6,582 nucleotides of DNA. Origin: CAZWSC01 sp964636385 (GTDB taxonomy: Bacteria; Eisenbacteria; RBG-16-71-46; CAIMUX01). Positions 1 to 5,638 of the stretch are shown piece by piece. The DNA lies in the NCBI GenBank assembly GCA_964636385.1, contig CAZWSC010000019.1, forward strand, positions 1-6,582, read 5' to 3'. The notes under the pieces were generated by a model. It saw only the letters and a list, made by a program, of their open reading frames with translations. It ran no database searches and had not been told where the DNA came from. How positions within the stretch are numbered: position 1 is the stretch's first letter; each line of letters opens with the position of its first letter. Made by a program: the position numbers and the translations under genes.

Positions 1-672
1 GGTGAACTCGCCGGGGATGCCGGCGATCCTGACACACGCTACGAGGCGCAGTTCCAGGTGGGAGAACTCCTGTTCTACCAGGGGCGCCTGCAGGAGGCCG
101 AGGATGCCTGGTACAGCCTGATTGACGACGAGCCGAAACAGGCGTGGGCCAATGACGCCCTGGCCAGAATCCTCCTTATAGGGGAGAACTCCGATGAAGG
201 CGGGGTTCCCCTCACCGCTTTTGCGCAGGCGCAGTATCATCTGCGGCTCGGCAAAGTGGACCGGGCGCTTCTGCTGATAGAGGAGGCTCTGAGCGAGTAC
301 CCGGCTTCGAGGGCGGCCGACATCCTTCTCTTCGAGCGCGCCGGGATCCTGCTGAGGCTCGGCCGCATCGAGGAAGCCAGGGTGTCCGCCGACACCCTGA
401 CTGCGCGCTTTCCGGATAGCCCGCTCGGGCCCGCAGCGCTGCTGGAGACCGCCGTGCGGATGGCGCTTCTTCCCGACATGCAGACCGAGGCGCAGGCACT
501 CTACATGGAGGTGATATTGCGGGCACCAGATTCCCTCGAGGCGATTCGCGCAAGGGATGCTCTGCGCGCGCTGCGTGAGAAGGCTGCGCAGACCTCCGGC
601 CTTGCCGAACCGTCTCAGCGGCCTCCTGACGGGCCGCACTGCACAAGGCCCATCAAGGGGAGGTATGCGTGA
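1..672 (+). CDS. TPR-repeat protein, C-terminal part (5' end outside window)
   Basis: The reading frame is open from base 1, so the true start lies upstream; 223 residues are visible before the TGA at 670-672. The visible part is almost entirely helical TPR-type repeats: roughly window residues 14-47 (YEAQFQVGELLFYQGRLQEA), 77-110 (AQYHLRLGKVDRALLLIEEA, then YP), 112-145 (ERAGILLRLGRIEEA, then FPDSP) and a looser copy at about 150-180. The FPDSP/YPAS turns after each repeat resemble BamD/YbgF-like envelope TPR proteins. The last ~30 residues are Pro/Arg-rich and probably disordered. TPRs are protein-binding scaffolds, so no reaction can be assigned. The gene ends in a 4-base overlap with the next gene, so the two are probably translationally coupled and may work together at the envelope. 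The TPR assignment is firm; the specific role is unknown. Confidence 0.85.
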   Translation, partial: GELAGDAGDPDTRYEAQFQVGELLFYQGRLQEAEDAWYSLIDDEPKQAWANDALARILLIGENSDEGGVPLTAFAQAQYHLRLGKVDRALLLIEEALSEYPASRAADILLFERAGILLRLGRIEEARVSADTLTARFPDSPLGPAALLETAVRMALLPDMQTEAQALYMEVILRAPDSLEAIRARDALRALREKAAQTSGLAEPSQRPPDGPHCTRPIKGRYA

Positions 673-1940
673 AGAAGGCCCTTTGGATTGCCGTCTCCAT
701 CTGGGTCGCCGCGGCAGTCGCCGGCGGTGCGCAGGCAGCCAGGATTCTCATCCCGATGGACCTGGTCCAGACGGATCACCTGAAGGCCTACGGCGTCGCG
801 TACCACGCCCTGCAGAGGGGAGAACGCGTCGAGTGGCTGCTGAACTACAGGGGTGGGTCGTTCTTCCTCGAGAACACCCGCGCCGCTACCCAGAGCTGCC
901 TTGTGGCCGGCGTATTCTACGAGCCGGTGTCGGGATCCCAGGCAAGCCAGATCTACGACACGATCGAGCGGTCCAATATGGAGGTTGTCCTGCTGGAGAA
1001 GGCCCCGAAGGTGGCTGTGTACGCGCCTCCCTGGAGGGAGGGCATTCCCTGGGACGACGCCGTGGACCTGGCGCTGACATACGCCGAGATCCCTTTCGAC
1101 GTCATCTATGATACGGAGATCCTGACTGGCCGGGCCTTCCAGTACGACTGGTTGCACCTCCACCACGAGGACTTCACCGGTCAGTACGGCAAGTTCTACG
1201 CCAGCTACCGGAATGCTCCCTGGTACATCGAGTGGGTCAGATTCGCCGAGCAGGCGGCGGCCGAGGCCGGCTATGCGAAGGTGTGGCAGCACAAGCACGC
1301 GGTCGCGAGGCAGATCCGCGAGTTCGTGGCCCGCGGTGGGTTCCTCTTCGCGATGTGCTCGGCGACGGACGCCCTCGATATCGCCCTGGCTGCAAACGGA
1401 GTCGATATCGTCGATGTCCCGTTCGACGGGGATCCTCCCGATCCGCGCGCCCAGGAGAAGCTCGACTTCGACCAGACGCTCGCCTTCGAGAACTTCAAGC
1501 TCATCATAAGCCCGATGATCTACGAGTTCTCGGATATCGACATGACCGAGCAGGCCGTTCTCCGCGGCCAGTTCATGGACTACTTCACGCTGTTCGACTT
1601 CTCCGCAAAGGAGGACCCTGTCCCGACCATGCTGACCCAGTGTCATGTGAACCTGGTGAAGGGTTTCATGGGGCAGACGACCTCCTTCAGCAGGAGCCTG
1701 ATCAAGAGGTCGGTGATCATCCTCGGCGAAGTGGAGGGCGCCGACGAAGTCCGCTACCTTCACGGGAACTACGGCAACGGCACCTTCACCTTCTTCGGCG
1801 GGCATGATCCGGAGGACTACCAGCACAGGGTGGGGGACCCCCCGACGCGGCTGGATCTCCACAAGAATTCTCCAGGATACAGGCTGATATTGAACAATAT
1901 CCTCTTCCCTGCTGCCGAAAAGCGTGAACGGAAGACATGA
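669..1940 (+). CDS. Secreted conserved protein of the family often mislabelled 'asparagine synthetase B'
   Basis: 423 residues. The GTG start at 669 is chosen because GGGGAGG (657-663) sits 5 bases upstream, GTGA overlaps the previous stop, and this start gives a full signal peptide: MKK, a hydrophobic stretch to about residue 18, and an AQA|A cleavage site after residue 23. The next in-frame ATG would remove it. The mature protein is therefore probably periplasmic or exported. Conserved-looking blocks are ILIPMDLVQTDHLKAYGVAY (26-45), LLNYRGGSFF (57-66), the His-rich WLHLHHEDFTGQYGKF (161-176), RNAPWYIE (181-188), GGFLFAMCSATD (223-234, Cys230), VPTMLTQ (318-324), KGFMGQTTSF (331-340) and a C-terminal GGHDPEDYQHRVGDPPT (377-393). 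From memory, close relatives in Bacteroidota-type genomes are annotated 'asparagine synthetase B', but there is no N-terminal catalytic Cys, no glutaminase domain and no PP-loop. The buried Cys in a nucleophile-elbow-like turn and the late His could mean a glutamine-amidotransferase-like fold; this is inference. The true function is unknown. Confidence 0.85.
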   Translation: MKKALWIAVSIWVAAAVAGGAQAARILIPMDLVQTDHLKAYGVAYHALQRGERVEWLLNYRGGSFFLENTRAATQSCLVAGVFYEPVSGSQASQIYDTIERSNMEVVLLEKAPKVAVYAPPWREGIPWDDAVDLALTYAEIPFDVIYDTEILTGRAFQYDWLHLHHEDFTGQYGKFYASYRNAPWYIEWVRFAEQAAAEAGYAKVWQHKHAVARQIREFVARGGFLFAMCSATDALDIALAANGVDIVDVPFDGDPPDPRAQEKLDFDQTLAFENFKLIISPMIYEFSDIDMTEQAVLRGQFMDYFTLFDFSAKEDPVPTMLTQCHVNLVKGFMGQTTSFSRSLIKRSVIILGEVEGADEVRYLHGNYGNGTFTFFGGHDPEDYQHRVGDPPTRLDLHKNSPGYRLILNNILFPAAEKRERKT

Positions 1941-1943
1941 TGT

Positions 1944-1997
1944 GTCCGGATCCCAGGTTCCAGGAAACCCCTTGACACCTGGCTTCTGTATCCGGAC
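1944..1997. repeat. Interrupted inverted repeat just after the secreted-protein gene
   Basis: An 8-base perfect outer stem, GTCCGGAT (1944-1951) with ATCCGGAC (1990-1997), encloses a 6-base perfect inner stem, CCAGGT (1953-1958) with ACCTGG (1977-1982). The internal loop is asymmetric, with 1 base on the left and 7 on the right, and the terminal loop is 18 bases. It begins 3 bases after the TGA at 1938-1940. As RNA it would form a stable hairpin that could end or protect the upstream transcript, but no T-run follows, so it is not a canonical intrinsic terminator. A REP-type intergenic repeat is an alternative. Confidence 0.6.
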
Positions 1998-2000
1998 GAT
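1972..2000 (+). promoter_or_regulatory. Weak sigma-70-like promoter candidate before the zinc-ribbon/HAD/nnr/aldolase run
   Basis: A perfect -35 hexamer TTGACA (1972-1977) is followed after 17 bases by GACGAT (1995-2000), which matches only three of six -10 positions. It lies in the only sizeable gap before the four-gene run, about 100 bases upstream of the zinc-ribbon start. It also overlaps the loop and right arm of the inverted repeat, so folding or protein binding there could affect it. The poor -10 makes this tentative. The rest of the gap to 2103 is GC-rich, with only a small GCCGG/CCGGC hairpin at 2063-2079. Confidence 0.3.
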
Positions 2001-2103
2001 TGGCAGGCTCTGTCGGCGGCCCGCGCCGTCGGGCTGAGGATACCTCGGGTGGGGTGGTGACGGCCGGCTGTGGCCCGGCACCGGGGGTTATTGGGAGGGG
2101 CGG

Positions 2104-2301
2104 ATGGACGCGCGTGATCGGTATCCGGAGTGCAGGAAGTGCGGAGACGGGGTGCTGATTCCCCTGTCCGATTACGGCAGGGACGGGGCACCCATCGAGT
2201 TCAAGGCCTGGGTCTGCACCAATCCCACCTGCGGTTTCAACATCCGCATAGACAACGGGGAGATCTCCTACGGGAGATCGGTCAGTCATTCCACGAAGTA
2301 G
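2104..2301 (+). CDS. Small zinc-ribbon protein
   Basis: 65 residues starting at the ATG at 2104, preceded by GGGAGG (2093-2098) at a 5-base spacing. Four cysteines form a classic split zinc-ribbon pattern: Cys10-x2-Cys13 (ECRKC) and Cys38-x4-Cys43 (CTNPTC), separated by 24 residues that read as beta hairpins (GVLIPLSDYG, FKAWVCTN). The conserved-looking tail CGFNIRIDNGEISYG follows the second knuckle. There is no signal peptide or membrane segment, so it is probably cytoplasmic. Such ribbons bind one zinc ion and usually mediate nucleic-acid or protein contacts, but no partner can be named. It is the first gene of the run with HAD phosphatase, Nnr and aldolase, 49 bases upstream of the HAD gene. 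The zinc-ribbon reading is solid; the function is unknown. Confidence 0.8.
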   Translation: MDARDRYPECRKCGDGVLIPLSDYGRDGAPIEFKAWVCTNPTCGFNIRIDNGEISYGRSVSHSTK

Positions 2302-2350
2302 CTTCCCTCCCTGCGGGGCTGGAGCTGCGGTTGGAGAGGGGTCGCGTGAA

Positions 2351-3040
2351 ATGATACGAGCGCTCCTCTTCGATCTCGACAATACCCTCACCGACTTCAT
2401 GAAGATGAAGGAGGCCTCGATCACGGCCGCTGTCGAGGGGATGATCGACATGGGCCTCCCGCTCCCGCAGGAAGAGGCCGTGCGCCTGATCTACGAGATC
2501 TACGACCGTGAGGGAATAGAGTACCAGCGGGTATTCGACACCTTCCTGAATGAGTCGGTCGGCCGGGTGCCTCCCGAGATCCTTGCCGCGGGAATCGTCC
2601 ACTACCGCCGGATGCGCGACACCTATCTTGTGCTCTACCCGCACGTCCGGTCCACGCTGATGGAGCTGCTGCGTCGCGGGCTGCGGCTGGCCGTACTGTC
2701 CGACGCACCGGCGCTGCAGGCCTGGCAGAGGCTCCATCACCTCGGGCTTGAACACGCGTTCCGGCCTGTGATCACCTTCGACGATACCCGGGAACGGAAG
2801 CCGAGTCCCCTCCCGTTCCTGAGGGCACTGGATCTGCTGGAGAGGAGGCCCGACGAGGTGCTGATGATCGGCGACTGGCCGGAGCGTGACATGCTTGGGG
2901 CACAGGGTGTGGGGATCCGGACCGTCTTTGCACGCTACGGTGACACGAAGCACACGGTCGCTTCCGGCGCCGATTACGAGATCGACGACATCCAGGAGAT
3001 CCTGGGGATCGTCGAAACCCTGAACTGCACCACTTCCTGA
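2351..3040 (+). CDS. HAD-superfamily (subfamily IA) phosphatase
   Basis: 229 residues with all four HAD motifs. Motif I is FDLDNTLTDF: Asp8 is the predicted phospho-accepting nucleophile and Asp10 the general acid/base. Motif II is LSDAP (Ser117), motif III is Lys150 in RERKPSP, and motif IV is GDWPERD (Asp175 and Asp180), predicted to bind Mg2+. A helical cap at about residues 16-95 lies between motifs I and II, as in subfamily IA. Length and motif spacing resemble the TIGR02253-type HAD hydrolases. It should hydrolyse a phosphate monoester in the cytoplasm, with unknown substrate. The ATG at 2351 follows GGAGAGGGG (2333-2341). The stop lies 7 bases before the nnr start, so the two are almost certainly co-transcribed. 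Next to a cofactor-repair enzyme, a housecleaning role (removing damaged or dead-end phosphorylated metabolites) is plausible but inferred. Confidence 0.92.
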   Translation: MIRALLFDLDNTLTDFMKMKEASITAAVEGMIDMGLPLPQEEAVRLIYEIYDREGIEYQRVFDTFLNESVGRVPPEILAAGIVHYRRMRDTYLVLYPHVRSTLMELLRRGLRLAVLSDAPALQAWQRLHHLGLEHAFRPVITFDDTRERKPSPLPFLRALDLLERRPDEVLMIGDWPERDMLGAQGVGIRTVFARYGDTKHTVASGADYEIDDIQEILGIVETLNCTTS

Positions 3041-3047
3041 GGTGGTA

Positions 3048-4658
3048 ATGGACCTGGTAACGGGAGACAGGATGCGGGAGATGGACCGCCGCACGATCGA
3101 GGGCGGTTTCGTGTCCGGGCTGGAACTCATGGAGCGTGCCGGTCGCGGCATCCTCAGATCGATCCTCGGCCACGTTCCGCTTCTGCATCGCCGCCGGATC
3201 GTGATTATCTGCGGCACGGGGAACAATGGCGGGGACGGCCTGGTCCTGGCGCGGCTTCTGCGCCGGCGCGGGCTATGGCCCGAGGTCTGGATGACTGCTC
3301 CCCCCGGCTCACTCCGGGGTGACGCCGCGGTCAATGCCACCAGGGCCCTGGATTCCCGCCTCCTGCTTCGGCAGGCCGGGGAACGCGAGATGCGACGCCT
3401 GGCCCGCCTGGCCCCTGAGGATCTCGTCGTGGATGCGCTCCTGGGTACCGGGATTACCGGGCCGGCGAAAGGCCGGGCATCGGAGTGGATATCGGCTCTC
3501 GGCGCATGCCCGGCACGCATCGCGGCCGTGGACATTCCTTCCGGGCTCTCGGCTGACAGCGGCGTGCCTCCGGGAGAAGCCGTGAGGGCGGAGTGGACCG
3601 TAACCATGGCTTTCCCGAAGCCCGGATTCCTCTTCCCTCCCGGCCGCGGCCTTGCCGGATCTGTGGATGTTGTGGACATCGGAATACCCGAGACAGTGCG
3701 GGATGAGGTTGGGGTGGAGGCGCATCTGCCTGAACCACCCCACATCGCCGCACAGTTGCCTGATGCGGGTCGCGCGTCGCACAAGGGGGACTGGGGGAAG
3801 ATCGTGATAGTCGGAGGGTCTCCCGGGCTCACAGGCGCAATGGACCTGGCTGCCCGCGGAGCGCTTCGGACGGGCGCAGGCCTGGTCCGTGCCGCGCTTC
3901 CCGCATCGCTGGCGGCGGAGTTCAAGGCCCGCCTGAGCGAGGCTATGGCGCTGCCTCTGCCGGAGGGGGAGGACGGGCAGGCACTGTCGTCCGGGGCGGA
4001 TGAGATTCTCAGGCGATACGGAGAATGGGATGCCCTTGTCCTTGGACCCGGCCTGGGCCGCTCGCCCGAGAGCAGCCGGCTTGTCATGCGCCTCTTCGGC
4101 CGCTGGCGCGGGCCGGTTCTGGTGGATGCAGACGGTCTGAACGCAATGGCTGAATGGGGGCCTGACTCATGGGTCCCGCGGGCACGCGACGTACGCGCGG
4201 CGGGCGAACCGGGAGGCTGCGTTCTCACTCCCCACCCAGGAGAGATGTCACGCCTCACCGGGCGGCCGGTTCCGGATCTGCTGAAGGATCCGGTTGGAAC
4301 GGCCCGGGAGTGGGCAGAGCGGTGGGGAGTCACCCTTGTGCTCAAGGGCGCGCCGAGCGTGATCGGCGCTCCAGATGGCCGCGTCTGGGTCAATCCGACC
4401 GGACACTCGGGCCTGGCGACCGGCGGATCGGGTGACGTGCTCTCCGGGATGATCGGAGCTCTGCTCGGACAGGGGCTGAGCGGGCCGGCGGCGGCGACAG
4501 TCGGCTGCTACCTGCACGGTCTTTCCGCGGAACTTGCCACACGCAACTCAGCCCGGCGCTCACTGCTCCCGACCGATCTGGCGGAGGGCCTCGGCGCGGC
4601 TCTGCTCCATGCCGGCAATGCCTGTCTGCCACCCGGATACCGCTGGAGGGCCGTGTGA
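3048..4658 (+). CDS. nnr: Bifunctional NAD(P)H-hydrate epimerase / ADP-dependent NAD(P)H-hydrate dehydratase
   Basis: 536 residues, the usual length of the fused YjeF-type protein. Nnr repairs NADH and NADPH that have become hydrated: the N-terminal domain interconverts R and S hydrates and the C-terminal ribokinase-like domain dehydrates the S form using ADP. N-terminal domain (about 1-215): GTGNNGGDG (56-64), VDALLGTGITG (128-138) and VDIPSGLSADSG (161-172). C-terminal domain (about 240-525): HKGDWGKIVIVGGSPG (245-260), LGPGLGRS (332-339), VDADGLNAM (359-367), LTPHPGE (393-399), LKGA (432-435) and the nucleotide-binding/catalytic GGSGDVLSG (459-467, Asp463). Both domains look intact. The ATG at 3048 is preferred over the in-frame GTG at 3042 because GAGG (3039-3042) is correctly spaced only for the ATG; the GTG has no ribosome site. 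It follows the HAD gene by 7 bases and overlaps the aldolase start by one base. Confidence 0.95.
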   Translation: MDLVTGDRMREMDRRTIEGGFVSGLELMERAGRGILRSILGHVPLLHRRRIVIICGTGNNGGDGLVLARLLRRRGLWPEVWMTAPPGSLRGDAAVNATRALDSRLLLRQAGEREMRRLARLAPEDLVVDALLGTGITGPAKGRASEWISALGACPARIAAVDIPSGLSADSGVPPGEAVRAEWTVTMAFPKPGFLFPPGRGLAGSVDVVDIGIPETVRDEVGVEAHLPEPPHIAAQLPDAGRASHKGDWGKIVIVGGSPGLTGAMDLAARGALRTGAGLVRAALPASLAAEFKARLSEAMALPLPEGEDGQALSSGADEILRRYGEWDALVLGPGLGRSPESSRLVMRLFGRWRGPVLVDADGLNAMAEWGPDSWVPRARDVRAAGEPGGCVLTPHPGEMSRLTGRPVPDLLKDPVGTAREWAERWGVTLVLKGAPSVIGAPDGRVWVNPTGHSGLATGGSGDVLSGMIGALLGQGLSGPAAATVGCYLHGLSAELATRNSARRSLLPTDLAEGLGAALLHAGNACLPPGYRWRAV

Positions 4659-5353
4659 TGCCCCGCTATCTTCGCACGCCCCGCTTCGATCAGATAAGGC
4701 TCTTCACAGAAATCGGCCGGCGTCTCGATGCACGCGGGATGATCGCCTCCAACGACGGCAACCTGAGCCTCCGCGACGGGGACGGATCGATCCTGATAAC
4801 CGCCTCCGGCTCGCGTAAGGGATACCTGCGCCCCGGGGAGGTCGTGCGCGTGGATGAGGCCGGGCGGGTTATCCATGGTTCCGGGAACCCAAGCTCGGAA
4901 ATCGCGATGCACCTGGCTGTCTACAGGGAACGGCCGGATGCCGGCGCCGTCGTGCATGCCCACCCGCCCGTCGCGACCGGGTTCGCAGTGGCGCGTCAGC
5001 CCATGGATGAGTGCGTCCTCCCAGAGGTGGTGATGACCCTGGGCAGCATTCCGATAGCGCCGTACTCGACCCCGGGGACCAGTGACGTGGGACGAAACCT
5101 GTTCCCGGCCCTCCTTGATCACGACGTGCTGCTCCTGGCCAACCACGGCGCCATTGCCGTCGGGCCTGATCTTGAGGAGGCGTACTTCCGGATGGAGCGC
5201 CTGGAGCACGCCGCGAAAATCCTCCTGTCCGCCCGGCTGTTGGGCAGGGTAACCGGGCTGCAGCGGCACGAAGTCGAAACCCTCCTCGGCACGCACGCTC
5301 CGGGCTCTCCACTGCCCTGCAGGCCCTCCGGGCCGGGGCAGTCTCGCGACTGA
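4658..5353 (+). CDS. Class II aldolase/adducin-family metalloenzyme (sugar-phosphate aldolase type)
   Basis: 231 residues, a typical single-domain length. The family cleaves or dehydrates phosphorylated sugars in the cytoplasm using a Zn2+ held by three histidines. Features: GNLSLR (34-39) and TASGSRKGYL (48-57) for phosphate binding, SSE (79-81) with Glu81 matching the catalytic acid position of L-fuculose-1-phosphate aldolase (Glu73), HxH in VVHAHPP (His100 and His102), the third ligand in LLANHGAIAVG (His163), and PYSTPGT (135-141). All expected metal and acid residues are present. The C-terminal 20 residues are Pro/Gly-rich and probably disordered. ATG at 4658 is chosen because it overlaps the nnr stop (TGATG) with GGAGG (4645-4649) 8 bases upstream; GTG at 4655 would add one residue and is also possible. 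Candidates include fuculose-phosphate-like aldolase, a deoxy-sugar salvage aldolase or methylthioribulose-phosphate dehydratase; sequence alone does not decide. Confidence 0.88.
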   Translation: MPRYLRTPRFDQIRLFTEIGRRLDARGMIASNDGNLSLRDGDGSILITASGSRKGYLRPGEVVRVDEAGRVIHGSGNPSSEIAMHLAVYRERPDAGAVVHAHPPVATGFAVARQPMDECVLPEVVMTLGSIPIAPYSTPGTSDVGRNLFPALLDHDVLLLANHGAIAVGPDLEEAYFRMERLEHAAKILLSARLLGRVTGLQRHEVETLLGTHAPGSPLPCRPSGPGQSRD

Positions 5354-5373
5354 TCCCCCGCGACGTCCAAGCT

Positions 5374-5400
5374 CAAATCCCCTGCAGTCCCTGCCGATAC
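5374..5400 (+). promoter_or_regulatory. Sigma-28 (FliA-type) promoter candidate
   Basis: CAAA (5374-5377), exactly 15 bases of spacer, then GCCGATAC (5393-5400). The textbook sigma-28 consensus is TAAA-N15-GCCGATAA, so 10 of 12 defined bases match at the exact spacing. It sits 20 bases after the aldolase stop and points at the HEAT-type gene, with a predicted transcript start near 5407 and a leader of about 215 bases. Sigma-28 drives late flagellar, motility and chemotaxis-linked genes, so the downstream gene could belong to that regulon. No flagellar gene is in the window and the host's sigma factors are unknown, so this remains a motif match. Confidence 0.5.
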
Positions 5401-5460
5401 TGATGGAAGGGAAATGTTGGGCGGCAGGCGGAGAAGCCCGGCCGGTCCCGACGCACTGCT

Positions 5461-5638
5461 GGCCCGGGTTGTGCATGAAACTCGTGACGAGACATCAGAA
5501 AGGCGCGTGAGACAAGGCGCGCGCGGCTCTCGCGACGCAGGCATACTCACTGCAGTATGTCGGGGAGCGAGGGCACGCAACGCTGTATTCGCGCGCATTT
5601 CCGATGTCGCAGTAGAGGGATCATGAGTCATCCGGGCT
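5461..5638. repeat. Long imperfect palindrome (~178 bp), possible mobile or REP-like element
   Basis: The two halves are reverse complements in constant register. Pairs summing to 11099 include GCCCGG (5462-5467) with CCGGGC (5632-5637), CATGA (5474-5478) with TCATG (5621-5625), GACATC (5491-5496) with GATGTC (5603-5608), GAAA (5498-5501) with TTTC (5598-5601) and GCGCG (5503-5507) with CGCGC (5592-5596). Over 5461-5516, 34 of 56 positions pair Watson-Crick without a gap and 8 more are G-T. After a shift of 1-2 bases the inner arms continue with CTCGC (5529-5533)/GCGAG (5567-5571) and CATACT (5542-5547)/AGTATG (5554-5559) around a six-base centre. It encodes no convincing protein and fills most of the aldolase-HEAT gap. 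A transposon-derived inverted repeat or a structured RNA leader both fit. Confidence 0.72.

Noticed and set aside
669..1940. Calling this gene asparagine synthetase B (asnB)
   Set aside because: A signal peptide replaces the catalytic N-terminal Cys, and neither the glutaminase domain nor the ATP-binding PP-loop is visible. The name appears to be a propagated label.
615..2081. 488-codon minus-strand open frame opposite the secreted-protein gene
   Set aside because: It is antisense to a gene with a signal peptide, ribosome site and family-like blocks. The translation shows only compositionally biased sequence.
2001..2103. Riboswitch or small RNA in the GC-rich stretch before the zinc-ribbon gene
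   Set aside because: Only a short GCCGG/CCGGC stem (2063-2079) is visible, with no conserved riboswitch core recognised.
3042..3047. GTG at 3042 as the nnr start
   Set aside because: The GAGG at 3039-3042 overlaps this GTG and can only serve the ATG at 3048. Nothing resembling a ribosome site lies upstream of 3039.
2282..4393. 703-codon open frame on the minus strand opposite the HAD and nnr genes
   Set aside because: Its product is Arg/Ser/Pro-rich low-complexity sequence with no recognisable motif, and it lies opposite two genes with intact catalytic motifs. It is an artefact of high GC.
5414..5626. 70-codon + strand open frame after the sigma-28-like promoter
   Set aside because: It is Arg/Ala-rich, has no ribosome site, and most of it is the palindrome read as codons. 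It could not be supported as a gene.
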